The translations under genes and the position numbers were made by a program. Below are positions 16,773 to 25,147 of a DNA stretch of 64,000 bases, piece after piece. The stretch covers positions 1 through 64,000 of the forward strand of contig WVSM01000002.1 in NCBI GenBank assembly GCA_015689645.1. Reading direction: 5' to 3'. Source of the stretch: Rhodobacterales bacterium HKCCE4037 (GTDB lineage: Bacteria > Pseudomonadota > Alphaproteobacteria > Rhodobacterales > Rhodobacteraceae). The notes beneath the pieces were generated by a model, which was given only the letters and a program-made list of their open reading frames with translations, had not been told where the DNA came from and ran no database searches. How positions within the stretch are numbered: position 1 is the stretch's first letter; every line of letters starts with the position of its first letter.

Positions 16773-17363
16773 CTAGAACCGGATCGCGAAATTCGCATCG
16801 ACCGTCGTGAAGTCGAGGTCGAAAGACGGGGCCAGTTCGAAATTCCCGAGGGAATGGCGGTTCAGCTCCAGCCCGATGGAGGTGCCCGGCCCGGTCTGAA
16901 ACTCCATCCCGATCCCGAAGTAATGGCCGGTGGCGTTGTTTCGCCCGGCTTCCGCGTCGAGCGCCCAATGCACGACACCCAGCCCGGCATAGGGCAGGAA
17001 CCGCCCCAGGTCATACCCGACCTCGCCCCCGGCGCGGTAGATCGTCGGCCCGGTCTCCGTCGAACTGGCACCCGCATTGTTGGAGAAATTGACCTCGTTG
17101 TTGCCGCTCATGACGTCGAATTCGCCACCGACAACGACGGTATCGAACTGCCGCCGGTATCCGAAGAAGATACCGCCCAGATCGCCTTCATACGTCCCGG
17201 TGAAGGACGGATCGAGCGAAGACGAGAACTCGCTCGACGCGATGAAACCACCCTGCGCACCGATGTATCCGCCTTGCCAACTGGAAAGCGAGGCACCGAA
17301 CACGTCTGCACTGACAGGGGAAGCGATGGCCACCAATGCGATGGCCGGAAGAAAGCGGTTCAT
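16773..17363 (-). CDS. Outer membrane beta-barrel protein (OmpA-like/porin family)
   Basis: The 196-residue protein has a signal peptide (MNRFLPAIALVAIASPVSA, cleavage before DVFGAS). Alternating hydrophobic and aromatic strands follow: SWQGGYIGAQGGFIA, GDLGGIFFGYRRQFDTVVVGGEFDV, YRAGGEVGYDLGRFLPYAGLGV and HYFGIGMEFQTG. The chain ends FTTVDANFAIRF, with the C-terminal Phe typical of BamA-recognised outer membrane proteins. The size predicts an eight-stranded barrel similar to Opa/OmpW-like small porins. No periplasmic OmpA domain is present. Function is unknown. The gene is convergent with the LOG gene. Confidence 0.8.
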   Translation of the reverse strand: MNRFLPAIALVAIASPVSADVFGASLSSWQGGYIGAQGGFIASSEFSSSLDPSFTGTYEGDLGGIFFGYRRQFDTVVVGGEFDVMSGNNEVNFSNNAGASSTETGPTIYRAGGEVGYDLGRFLPYAGLGVVHWALDAEAGRNNATGHYFGIGMEFQTGPGTSIGLELNRHSLGNFELAPSFDLDFTTVDANFAIRF

Positions 17364-17643
17364 TTAGAACTCCGTTTGATTAGACTGCCCGACCTTTTCG
17401 GCCATTGGCTGCACCATACGCCATCCCGGCCTGCCGGCGCACCGGGAATTCCACGGAACATCCGGGTGTTGCAGGATAGACATGAACCTGATGCCCCGAT
17501 CAGGGCGCGGGTCCCGGCACCGGCGTGCAGCACGGTGCGTTCGATACCTGGGTCCGCAATCGGAAAGGCTCGGCCGTCGCATTGCCGCACTTGGCGCTTG
17601 GCTGCGACCCGGCGGCCGCGAACCTTTCCTTGTGCGCAGTCGC

Positions 17644-18549
17644 TCAGAGGTTGCTGAGCAAGCCCACGCATTGGTTGGGCACCTCGCCCAGGGCCACGCG
17701 CATGCCGCTCGGCGGCGCTTCCTCCGGTGGGGCGGTGTTGGGCGGGCCGGGCGGCGGCGGGTTGATGATCGCGGCGGCGCGGTCATAGGCCTCCTGGCAC
17801 CCGTCGCCCTGAGGGGTCGGCTGGTTCACGCAGTTGCTGTCGCCCGCCGGGCAGCGCAGCCGGACGTGGAAATGGTAGTGGTGGCCGGCGGCGGGGCGGA
17901 TATGGCTCAGCCACGAGCGGTCGCCGGTCACGTTCTGGCACAGCCAGACCTTCACGCCGGTGGTCACGAAGATGCGCTCGACCCGCGGATCGGTGGCGGC
18001 AAGGCGCAACACCTCGGCATGGTCCGCCGTCCAGTTGCCGTTGACCGACGCGCCCCGCTGCGCCCGGACGGAGATCGAGGACAGCTCCTCCCGCTCCTGC
18101 TCGGTCAGATCGAGGCGTTCGGGCGGCAGCATCCAGATATCCACGTCCAGCCCGACCTGGTGGCTGGCGTGGCCGGTCAGCATCGGGCCGCCGCGCGGCT
18201 GGCTCATGTCACCGACGTAAAGCCCCGCCCACGAGGTCTGCCGCGCCACGTTCGCGCTGAGCGATTGCACGTAGTCGATTAGTTCCGGGTGGCCCCAGTT
18301 GCGGTTGCGGCTCAGCCGCATCGCCTGCCATGTCGGGCCGGTTTCGGCCAACTCCTGCCCGCCGGCGAGGCAACCGTTCGAGTAGAAGCCGATGGCCTCC
18401 CCCGCACCACCCGACCCGCTGGTCTCGGCCCCGAAGAATTGCCGCGCCTCCTGCCCCGACATGCTCGGATCAAGCTGGATCACCGGCCCGCCGCTGCCTG
18501 CCCCGCAGGCCGCCAGCACCATGAATGCAAATGGGAAAAGCCGTCTCAT
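17644..18549 (-). CDS. mepA: Penicillin-insensitive murein endopeptidase (lipoprotein)
   Basis: This is a 301-residue protein of the MepA (M74) family. It cleaves the D-alanyl-meso-DAP crosslinks of peptidoglycan. The zinc-binding residues lie in GGPMLTGHASHQVGLDVDIW and AAGHHYHFHVRLRC. The N-terminus has a lipobox (FMVLAACGAG), so it is probably a lipoprotein, whereas E. coli MepA is a soluble periplasmic enzyme. The C-terminus carries a proline-rich stretch (INPPPPGPPNTAPPEEAPP, near residue 265) and a short tail with cysteines. It overlaps the end of the upstream MFS gene by 4 bp (ATGA), so it is translationally coupled to it. Confidence 0.85.
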   Translation of the reverse strand: MRRLFPFAFMVLAACGAGSGGPVIQLDPSMSGQEARQFFGAETSGSGGAGEAIGFYSNGCLAGGQELAETGPTWQAMRLSRNRNWGHPELIDYVQSLSANVARQTSWAGLYVGDMSQPRGGPMLTGHASHQVGLDVDIWMLPPERLDLTEQEREELSSISVRAQRGASVNGNWTADHAEVLRLAATDPRVERIFVTTGVKVWLCQNVTGDRSWLSHIRPAAGHHYHFHVRLRCPAGDSNCVNQPTPQGDGCQEAYDRAAAIINPPPPGPPNTAPPEEAPPSGMRVALGEVPNQCVGLLSNL

Positions 18550-19970
18550 GTCGTCCCCTCCAGATCCTCGGCCAGGCCGCCGGGTTTCACCCAGAATAGC
18601 AGGAAAAGTCCAATTGCGAACAGGACGATCAGCGGCAGCATCCCCAGACGGGTATCGCCGAAGGTCGTCGTGGTCAGGAAGATCAGCCCCGGCCCGAGGA
18701 AGGCCGTGGCCTTGCCGGACAATGCGTAAAGCCCGAAGGCCTCGGTCGGTTTGCCTGGCTCCGCGTGGCGCACCATCATCGTCCGGCTCGATGCCTGCAA
18801 CACGCCGCCCGCGCTGCCGATGATCGCGCCGCAGATGAAGAAGGCCGTGTCCGGCAGGGTCGACCCCTCGGCCAACGACACGCCCCAGATGCTGTCGCGC
18901 GTCATCCCGAGGATGAAGGCGCAGACCGCGATCAGGACAAGGATCATGGTTATGATGATCGGCTTCGGCCCGGTGCGCTCATCCACCAGCCCGCCGACAA
19001 AAGTCGCGATGGCCGAGAAGATCGCCGCGATGATCCCGAAGATGCCGACCTGCACGATGGACCAGTTCAGCACCAGCGCCGCGTAGGTGCCCCCGAACGC
19101 GTAAAGCGCGTTCAGCGCATCGCGGTAGAACATGGACGACCCCAGGTAGGCCGTCAGGCTCACCTTGCCCGGCAGGCTTTTCACCAGTGCCGCCAGATCG
19201 CCCAGCGCTTTCGGAACTCCGCCGGGAATACGCGGACGCGGGGCCTCCCGCACCCACAGGGCGAAGGGGATCATGAAGATGATGTACCACGCCGCCATGA
19301 ACGGCCCGACGAAACGCGTGCCCTCCATCGTCTCGGGGTCGAGCCCCAGGGCCGGCGCAAGCCCGATCAGCGTCGTGCCGCCGTCCTGCTCCACGAACAG
19401 CAGCAGCATGATGAACAGCGCCGTCACCCCGCCCGCGTAGCCGATGGCAAATCCCCAGCCCGAGATGCGCCCGATCTGTTGCGCATTGCCGAGGTCCGGC
19501 AGAAGCGAGTTGGTGAAGATCGTCGTGAACTCCGCCCCGATCAGGCCGATCCCGAAACAGATCAGCGCGCCGGTCAGGAAACTGCCGTCCGGCGTCAGGT
19601 ACCACAGCCCCGCCGCGCCGATGATGTAGAACAGCGAAAACGCCACGATCCACGGCATCCGCTTGCCGGTGTTGTCCGCCAATGCGCCCAGCACCGGCGC
19701 ACAGATCGCGATCAGGATGCCGGTGATCGTCTGGCCCAGCGACCAAAGGCTCTGCGCCTGCGCATCCGCTGCGACCTCGTCGAGGCCCGTGGCAAGGAAG
19801 TAATCCGACGCGACCGAGGCGAAATACGGCCCGAAGACGAAGGTCAGGCCCAGCGTGAAATACGGCTGGCTCGCCCAGTCGAACGCCCACCAGCCGCGGA
19901 TGCAGCGTTTGCCCTCGGGCGAGAGGGCGTCATAGGGCGGAACCGGCTTGCGGGAGGCATAGGTCTTCAT
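18546..19970 (-). CDS. UMF1/Atg22-like MFS transporter
   Basis: The 474-residue protein has about 12 membrane helices and the Atg22/UMF1-type signature. It begins with a soluble segment and then GWWAFDWASQPYFTLGLTFVFGPYF. Later blocks include DNTGKRMPWI (an MFS motif A equivalent) and EFTTIFTNSLLPDLGNAQQIG, both typical of this branch. Yeast Atg22 exports amino acids from the vacuole; bacterial substrates are unknown. It is the first gene of a two-gene unit with mepA, sharing an ATGA overlap, so a role in handling peptidoglycan-derived compounds is possible but only inferred from position. Confidence 0.82.
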   Translation of the reverse strand: MKTYASRKPVPPYDALSPEGKRCIRGWWAFDWASQPYFTLGLTFVFGPYFASVASDYFLATGLDEVAADAQAQSLWSLGQTITGILIAICAPVLGALADNTGKRMPWIVAFSLFYIIGAAGLWYLTPDGSFLTGALICFGIGLIGAEFTTIFTNSLLPDLGNAQQIGRISGWGFAIGYAGGVTALFIMLLLFVEQDGGTTLIGLAPALGLDPETMEGTRFVGPFMAAWYIIFMIPFALWVREAPRPRIPGGVPKALGDLAALVKSLPGKVSLTAYLGSSMFYRDALNALYAFGGTYAALVLNWSIVQVGIFGIIAAIFSAIATFVGGLVDERTGPKPIIITMILVLIAVCAFILGMTRDSIWGVSLAEGSTLPDTAFFICGAIIGSAGGVLQASSRTMMVRHAEPGKPTEAFGLYALSGKATAFLGPGLIFLTTTTFGDTRLGMLPLIVLFAIGLFLLFWVKPGGLAEDLEGTT

Positions 19971-20021
19971 GGCGCGGAGGTTGCACCGCGCGGCAGGGCC
20001 TGTCCATCTCGAACAAGGTGC

Positions 20022-20552
20022 TCAGAATTCTGGCGGCCAGGGGCGTGTCGCATCCGCCGCAGCCCAGCCCTGCGCATATTCCGGAAGCGGCCGGCTGACC
20101 TCGTCCATCTCCATCGCGCGGGCCACGTCTTCAACCGGCGCAAGCCGCCCGCCTTTCGTGACGCCCGTGCGCAACAGCGCGTGGTTGCAGCAGGTCTCGC
20201 CCCGCCACATCGCCTGTTCGAGGTAGAAGAACCTGTTGTCCCAGCCGAGGAACCGCGTCCGCATCTCGAATTTCTGGAACGGGCGCACGCGAGACCGATA
20301 GCGCACCGTCGACCCGGCAACGACCAGCCCCCAGTTCTCACGCTTCAGCACGTCCCAAAGGCCGATGCGGATCGCCAGAGCCGTTCGGCCAAGATCGAAC
20401 AGCGTCAGGATGCGCCCGTTGTTCATCTCGAAGAAATAGTCGATGTCGACGGGCCAGCACCGCATCTCCATCACATGGGTGTCGTAGACGCCCAGCTTCG
20501 GCTTGCGGCGCTCGGCAAGGGCAATGGTCAGGGTGCGGGCAAATGGATACAT
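20022..20552 (-). CDS. Thioesterase family protein (hot-dog fold, THEM6-like)
   Basis: The 176-residue protein resembles 4HBT/THEM6-type thioesterases, with MRCWPVDIDYFFEMNNGRILTLFDLGR matching the family block around the catalytic Asp/Asn. Further matches are VVAGSTVRYRSRVRPFQKFEM and FFYLEQAMWRG. It likely hydrolyses an acyl-CoA thioester in the cytoplasm; the acyl chain is not known. The start MYPFARTLTIALAERRKPK at 20552 is the first ATG. It is transcribed upstream of the MFS gene with a 51-bp gap and is divergent from yggT. Confidence 0.75.
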   Translation of the reverse strand: MYPFARTLTIALAERRKPKLGVYDTHVMEMRCWPVDIDYFFEMNNGRILTLFDLGRTALAIRIGLWDVLKRENWGLVVAGSTVRYRSRVRPFQKFEMRTRFLGWDNRFFYLEQAMWRGETCCNHALLRTGVTKGGRLAPVEDVARAMEMDEVSRPLPEYAQGWAAADATRPWPPEF

Positions 20553-20699
20553 GCGCGCAATCTGCGCCGATGACGGCCGAGCGCAACAGCGCCGTCACGT
20601 CAAATCCGCGGCGTTTTGTTCAAATGAACGTCGATTGCTTGCAGCACCGGGCCGACCTGCCTATTTGCCATGCAACATTCACCGGACCGGGCGCGACAC

Positions 20700-20987
20700 A
20701 TGACCTCTCTCTTCCAGATCCTGATGCTGCTTCTGAGCGTCGCGAAATTCATCGTGATCGCCCACATCATCATGTCGTGGCTTATAAGCTTCGGGGTCCT
20801 GAACCTGCACCAGCCGGTCGTTGGCCAGATCTGGGATGGCCTGAACCGCCTTCTGCAACCGATCTACGACCCGATCCGCCGCATCCTGCCCAACATGGGC
20901 GGTCTCGACCTCGCCCCGCTGGTGGTGATCCTCGGCATCTTGGCGGTCGAGATCATCCTGCAAAACAACGTGATGCTGTTCGTCTAG
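20700..20987 (+). CDS. YggT family membrane protein
   Basis: The 95-residue protein has two hydrophobic segments (ILMLLLSVAKFIVIAHIIMSW and LAPLVVILGILAVEIILQNNV). They flank the signature LNRLLQPIYDPIRRILPNMGGLD. YggT proteins are inner-membrane proteins of unclear role, linked in other bacteria to division or osmotic tolerance. The ATG at 20700 (MTSLFQILML) matches the family start; an ATG at 20670 would add ten polar residues without support. It is convergent with msrA with a 5-bp gap. A 7-bp GC hairpin at 21001-21020, inside the end of msrA, could help end its transcript. Confidence 0.85.
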   Translation: MTSLFQILMLLLSVAKFIVIAHIIMSWLISFGVLNLHQPVVGQIWDGLNRLLQPIYDPIRRILPNMGGLDLAPLVVILGILAVEIILQNNVMLFV

Positions 20988-20992
20988 AACGC

Positions 20993-21670
20993 TCAGCTGT
21001 GGCCGTCCGCAAAGACGGCCTCATCGCCCCAGACCTCCTCGACCCGCGCATCGCGGCCGCAGGCGTTGCGGTAGAGGTCGTAGGCCACTTCCTTCCGGCG
21101 CGGGCCGAAGCGGGTCAGGATGATGTCGTCCGAACGGTAGTAATCCTGGTGATACTCCTCCGCCGCGTAGAACGGCGCGGCGTCGCGCACGGGGGTCACG
21201 ATCTCCTGTCCGAGCGTCTCCTCCGCCTCGACGATGGCGGCCTCGGCGATTTGCCGTTCCTCCTCGGACCCCGCGAAGATCGCCGTGGTGTAGCTTTCGC
21301 CCCGGTCGCAGAACTGCCCGCCCGGATCCAGCGGGTCGATGGAGCGCAGGAACAGGTGCACCAATTGCTCGTAGGGCAGCACCTCGGCGTCGTAGGTGAT
21401 TTCGACCACCTCCAGGTGCCCGGTGCCGCCGTTCACCACCTCGCGGTAGCTGGGGTTCTCGACACTGCCGCCCGCGAAGCCCGAGACGACCTCGGTCACG
21501 CCCTCGACACTCTCGAAATCGGCCTCGACGCACCAGAAGCAGCCCCCCGCGACGACGGCGGTCTGCACATCCTGCGCCTGCGCCTTGCCATGGGTCAGGG
21601 CCGCGCCGGCAAGGATGGCAGTCGCCAGCAGGGCGGTCTTGAGGTTCTCGCGGATCGGTGTGCGGGACAT
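20993..21670 (-). CDS. msrA: Periplasmic peptide-methionine (S)-S-oxide reductase
   Basis: The 225-residue protein is MsrA with an added signal peptide ([23 protein letters not shown]). It reduces methionine-S-sulfoxide in proteins. The catalytic Cys44 is in [13 protein letters not shown], followed by [20 protein letters not shown] and [12 protein letters not shown]. The signal peptide suggests the enzyme repairs exported proteins; its reductant in the periplasm is not encoded next door. The ATG at 21670 gives a complete signal peptide; the upstream open frame adds 34 residues without features. A GGA-containing stretch (AAGGAAGG) lies shortly upstream. Confidence 0.9.
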   Translation of the reverse strand: MSRTPIRENLKTALLATAILAGAALTHGKAQAQDVQTAVVAGGCFWCVEADFESVEGVTEVVSGFAGGSVENPSYREVVNGGTGHLEVVEITYDAEVLPYEQLVHLFLRSIDPLDPGGQFCDRGESYTTAIFAGSEEERQIAEAAIVEAEETLGQEIVTPVRDAAPFYAAEEYHQDYYRSDDIILTRFGPRRKEVAYDLYRNACGRDARVEEVWGDEAVFADGHS

Positions 21671-21820
21671 GACTCTCGGTCCTTCCTTTGGTGTCGCCCC
21701 AGCGAAACGTGCCGTGCCGCCCATTGCAAGACACACCCGCTTGATGTCACGAAAGGGTGAGACACCGCCCATGCGCGTGTAACTACAGTTTCACTACGAA
21801 ATAACTACGGGATCTTGCAG

Positions 21821-22516
21821 GTGAGAATTGCCATGTGGTCCGGGCCGCGCAACCTGTCGACGGCCATGATGTATGCCTTCGGAAACCGCCCCGATTGCGA
21901 GGCCTGGGACGAGCCGTTCTACGCCGCCTACCTCGTGGAAAGCGGTGCCGATCACCCGATGCGCGAGGCCTGTATCGCCGCCCAGCCCAGTGATCCGGCG
22001 GAGGTCGTGAAGCAGATCGCGCGGCCCGAAAAACCGCTGCAATATCTGAAGCTCATGACCCACCACATGCTGCCCGGTTTCCCGCTGGACTGGGCGCGGG
22101 ATTGCGTGAACGTCCACCTGATCCGCCACCCCGCCCGCGTCATCGCCAGCTACGGAAAGAAGCGCGATACCATCACCATGGACGACATCGGGTTTGCGGA
22201 TGTCGACCGTGTCTTTTCCGCGCTCCCCGGCCCGATCATCGACAGCGCCGACGTGCGGGACGATCCCGAAGGCATACTGAAAATCCTTTGCAAAACCATA
22301 GGGTTGGAATTCGATCCCGTGATGCTGACATGGGAGGCGGGGCCAAAACCCTTCGACGGCGCATGGGCCCCGCACTGGTATGACGCCGTGCACCGTTCCA
22401 CCGGTTTCGCCGGGTCCGAGGGACCCCTGCCCGAGGTCGCGCCCGAGCATCGTTCCCTGCTGGAGGAGGCCCTGCCGATCTACGATGCGCTCCATGCGCA
22501 AAGGCTGCGTCCGTGA
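21821..22516 (+). CDS. Sulfotransferase-like protein
   Basis: The 231-residue protein begins with VRIAMWSGPRNLSTAMMYAFGNR, which is the 5'-phosphosulfate-binding loop of PAPS-dependent sulfotransferases. Then VHLIRHPARVIASYGKKRD matches the 3'-phosphate-binding block. Downstream, LKILCKTIGLEFD is also family-like. It would transfer sulfate from PAPS to an unknown acceptor. The start is taken as GTG at 21821, because GGGA lies 8 bases upstream (21809-21812) and the binding loop is near the N-terminus; a TTG at 21815 is possible. It is 91 bp upstream of the adenine deaminase gene and may be co-transcribed. Confidence 0.75.
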   Translation: MRIAMWSGPRNLSTAMMYAFGNRPDCEAWDEPFYAAYLVESGADHPMREACIAAQPSDPAEVVKQIARPEKPLQYLKLMTHHMLPGFPLDWARDCVNVHLIRHPARVIASYGKKRDTITMDDIGFADVDRVFSALPGPIIDSADVRDDPEGILKILCKTIGLEFDPVMLTWEAGPKPFDGAWAPHWYDAVHRSTGFAGSEGPLPEVAPEHRSLLEEALPIYDALHAQRLRP

Positions 22517-22607
22517 CCCGTCCGGACACGCTCGGCCTCATCGTGCCTGCCGCGATGTAATCGAATGGTCACTTGCGGCCCTTCTTTCCCTTCGGCAAAA
22601 CTGCGCC

Positions 22608-24392
22608 ATGGAACATGCACCTTTCCCCACATGGCCCGACGTCGCCTCCGACCTTGTCGCCGTGGCCGCCGGTCGCGCGCCCGCTGATCTGGTCCTGACG
22701 AATGCCCGCGTCGTCCTCGTGCAAACGCGCGAGGTGATGGACGGATGGCAAGTCGCTGTAAAACATGGACGTTTGGCCTATGTCGGGCCGGACGCGAGCC
22801 ATTGCACCGGTGACGCGACCGACGTGCAGGACATCGGCGGTAAGTACCTGATCCCCGGCCTCTGTGACGGGCACATGCACATCGAAAGCGGCATGCTGAC
22901 GCCCGCGGAATTCGCCCGCGCCGTCATCCCCCATGGCACCACGTCGATGTTCACCGACCCGCACGAGATCGCCAATGTCTTCGGCCTGCGCGGTGTGCGC
23001 CTGATGCATGACGAGGCGCTTATGCAGCCGGTGAATATCTGGACGCAGATGCCCTCCTGCGCGCCCTCCGCGCCAGGGCTGGAGACCACGGGCTACGAGA
23101 TCGGGCCCGACGATGTGGCCGAGGCGATGGCATGGCCCGGGATAATCGGCCTGGGCGAAATGATGAATTTCCCCGGCGTGGTGAACGGCTCCCAGCAGAT
23201 GCTGGCCGAAATCGCCGAGACCCAGAAGGCTGGCAAAACGGTCGGCGGGCACTACGCCTCCCCCGACCTTGGCCCCGCCTTCCACGCCTACGCGGCAGGC
23301 GGTCCGGCGGATGACCACGAGGGCACCTGCGAGGAGGACGCGATTGCCCGTATGCGGCAGGGGATGCGGTCGATGATCCGCCTCGGCAGTGCGTGGTATG
23401 ACATCGAAAGCCAGATCACCGCGATCACCGAGCGCGGGCTGGACCCGCGCAACATGATCATCTGTACCGACGATTGCTTCGCCAAGACGCTCGTGGACGA
23501 AGGCCACATGAACCGCGCCGTGCGGCACGCCATCGACTGCGGCTGCGACCCGCTGATTGCCTTGCAGATGGCGACGATCAACACCGCGACTCATTTCGGG
23601 CTGGAGCGCGAGATCGGCCAGATCGCACCGGGCCGCCGGGCCGACATGATCGTGACAGGCGATCTGTCCAGCCTTCCCATCGAAGTGGTCTACGCCCGTG
23701 GGCAAAGGGTGGCTCAGGCCGGCAAGGTGCTGGTCGATTGCCCGCATCTCGACTGGCCCGAGGATACCCGCGCCTCGGTGAAGCTGGGGAAAACGCTGGC
23801 CGCACCGGATTTCGAAATCCGGTCCACCGCCCCGCAGGTGCGCGCCAATGTCATTGGCGTGGTCGAGAACCAGGCACCGACCAAGGCGCTTGAACTCGAC
23901 TTGCCCGTGCGCGACGGCGTGGTCGAGCCGGAGGGTATCGCACAGATCGCGCTGGTCGAGCGGCATCGCGGCACAGGCGGCGTGACAAACGGTTTCGTCA
24001 GCGGCTTCGGTTACGGCCCCGGGATGGCGATGGCCTCCACCGTGGCCCATGACAGCCACCACATGATCGTGGTGGGCACCGACCGCGACATGATGGCGAA
24101 GGCAGCCAACCGGCTGGCCGAGGTCGGCGGCGGCGTCACCCTGTGGCGGGACGGCGAGGAACAGGCCCTCGTGGAGCTTCCCATCGCCGGGCTGATGTCC
24201 GACGCCCCGGCCGCGGAAGTGGCTGCAAAGGTCACCCGGCTGGTCGAGGCAATGGAGGCCGCTGGCTGCACGCTCAACAATGCCTATATGCAACATTCGC
24301 TTCTGGCGCTGGTGGTTATTCCGGAACTGAGGATCAGCGACCTCGGCCTCGTGGACGTGCGGACGTTCCAGCTGACCGAGGTGATCCAGTGA
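22608..24392 (+). CDS. ade: Adenine deaminase
   Basis: The protein is 594 residues long, the usual size for bacterial Ade. It deaminates adenine to hypoxanthine. The amidohydrolase metal site is seen in PGLCDGHMHIESGMLTPAEF, with FTDPHEIANVFG next. CTDDCFAKTLVDEGHMNRAVRHAI and VGTDRDMMAKAANRLAEVGGG are family blocks. The ATG at 22608 (MEHAPFPTWPDVASD) was chosen because homology starts there; the upstream open frame lies inside the sulfotransferase gene's end. Its TGA overlaps the GTG start of the next gene, and that gene in turn overlaps amn, so the three are translationally coupled. AMP nucleosidase supplies the adenine substrate. Confidence 0.93.
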   Translation: MEHAPFPTWPDVASDLVAVAAGRAPADLVLTNARVVLVQTREVMDGWQVAVKHGRLAYVGPDASHCTGDATDVQDIGGKYLIPGLCDGHMHIESGMLTPAEFARAVIPHGTTSMFTDPHEIANVFGLRGVRLMHDEALMQPVNIWTQMPSCAPSAPGLETTGYEIGPDDVAEAMAWPGIIGLGEMMNFPGVVNGSQQMLAEIAETQKAGKTVGGHYASPDLGPAFHAYAAGGPADDHEGTCEEDAIARMRQGMRSMIRLGSAWYDIESQITAITERGLDPRNMIICTDDCFAKTLVDEGHMNRAVRHAIDCGCDPLIALQMATINTATHFGLEREIGQIAPGRRADMIVTGDLSSLPIEVVYARGQRVAQAGKVLVDCPHLDWPEDTRASVKLGKTLAAPDFEIRSTAPQVRANVIGVVENQAPTKALELDLPVRDGVVEPEGIAQIALVERHRGTGGVTNGFVSGFGYGPGMAMASTVAHDSHHMIVVGTDRDMMAKAANRLAEVGGGVTLWRDGEEQALVELPIAGLMSDAPAAEVAAKVTRLVEAMEAAGCTLNNAYMQHSLLALVVIPELRISDLGLVDVRTFQLTEVIQ

Positions 24393-25147
24393 GTTTCGCG
24401 CAAGACCTTCGCGAACACCTGCCGGACGGCCTGATCCTGCCCGACCCGATTGCCGAGGCCATGGATTGGGTCGAGGCGCAAGGATGGGGCGGGGTCTACA
24501 CGCATCGCGATCCCGACGCGTTTTCATCCCGCTACTTGTCGATCTACCCGCCGGAGGTCCGCGATCAACTTGGCGCCAGCCTTGTCGTGTTCACCTACGA
24601 GGCAGGACCTCCCCTGCACGAACCTCCGCCGGAAGCGATGAACCGGATCGCGACCATTGCCAGCATCGCCGGGGATGGCGGGACACTTTCTCTGTGGCGG
24701 GATAATGCCGGTAAGCAATGGTTCGTCGTGTTCAACCACGGCGATCCCCATGTTCTGACCGACGACCCGCTGGTGGCCCTGCAGTTCCTCGCCATCGGGT
24801 ACTCGGAACCCGCCGCCCTGATAGATGCGACGCTCACCCCACATGAAGAGGCACGAGACGTTCCAATCATCCTGCCCGACGCTTTCCGCGCGTTTGTCGA
24901 AGACCGTTTCGATGTACAGGTTCCGGCACGGGCCTCGGACCTCGGTATCACCATCCCGCCGAACGACGCCCGGGATCCGATCCGTCTTTGGATCGACCAG
25001 ATCATGCCCGAGCCGGAGATCGGGAGCATTCCGGGAATGACGGCGGGAAACCCCTATGTCATCACTCGGGACCTGCGACTGGCGCTGGGGGATGAAGGCA
25101 TCGCAGTCCTTCGTGAAGCATATGAATTCGTGATAGAGGTAGAATGA
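24389..25147 (+). CDS. SUKH (SMI1/KNR4)-like protein
   Basis: The 252-residue protein starts at GTG 24389, overlapping the ade stop codon (GTGA). The central part, IASIAGDGGTLSLWRDNAGKQ, then VVFNHGDPHVLTDDPLVALQFLAIG, looks like the end of an SMI1/KNR4 (SUKH) domain: a glycine/aspartate turn, a strand, and a helix with a conserved FL. SUKH proteins include contact-dependent toxin immunity proteins, but also housekeeping members. Its position between two purine enzymes and the double ATGA/GTGA overlaps argue for a role tied to purine degradation or its regulation. No signal peptide is present. The family assignment is by pattern only and could be wrong. Confidence 0.6.
   Translation: MSFAQDLREHLPDGLILPDPIAEAMDWVEAQGWGGVYTHRDPDAFSSRYLSIYPPEVRDQLGASLVVFTYEAGPPLHEPPPEAMNRIATIASIAGDGGTLSLWRDNAGKQWFVVFNHGDPHVLTDDPLVALQFLAIGYSEPAALIDATLTPHEEARDVPIILPDAFRAFVEDRFDVQVPARASDLGITIPPNDARDPIRLWIDQIMPEPEIGSIPGMTAGNPYVITRDLRLALGDEGIAVLREAYEFVIEVE

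Noticed and set aside
17364-17643. 280-bp gap between the beta-barrel gene and mepA
   Set aside because: Short open frames here are extensions of frames opposite mepA; no feature could be supported.
22569-24527. 652-codon open frame on the minus strand opposite ade
   Set aside because: It mirrors the ade gene's third-codon bias and has no recognisable domain.
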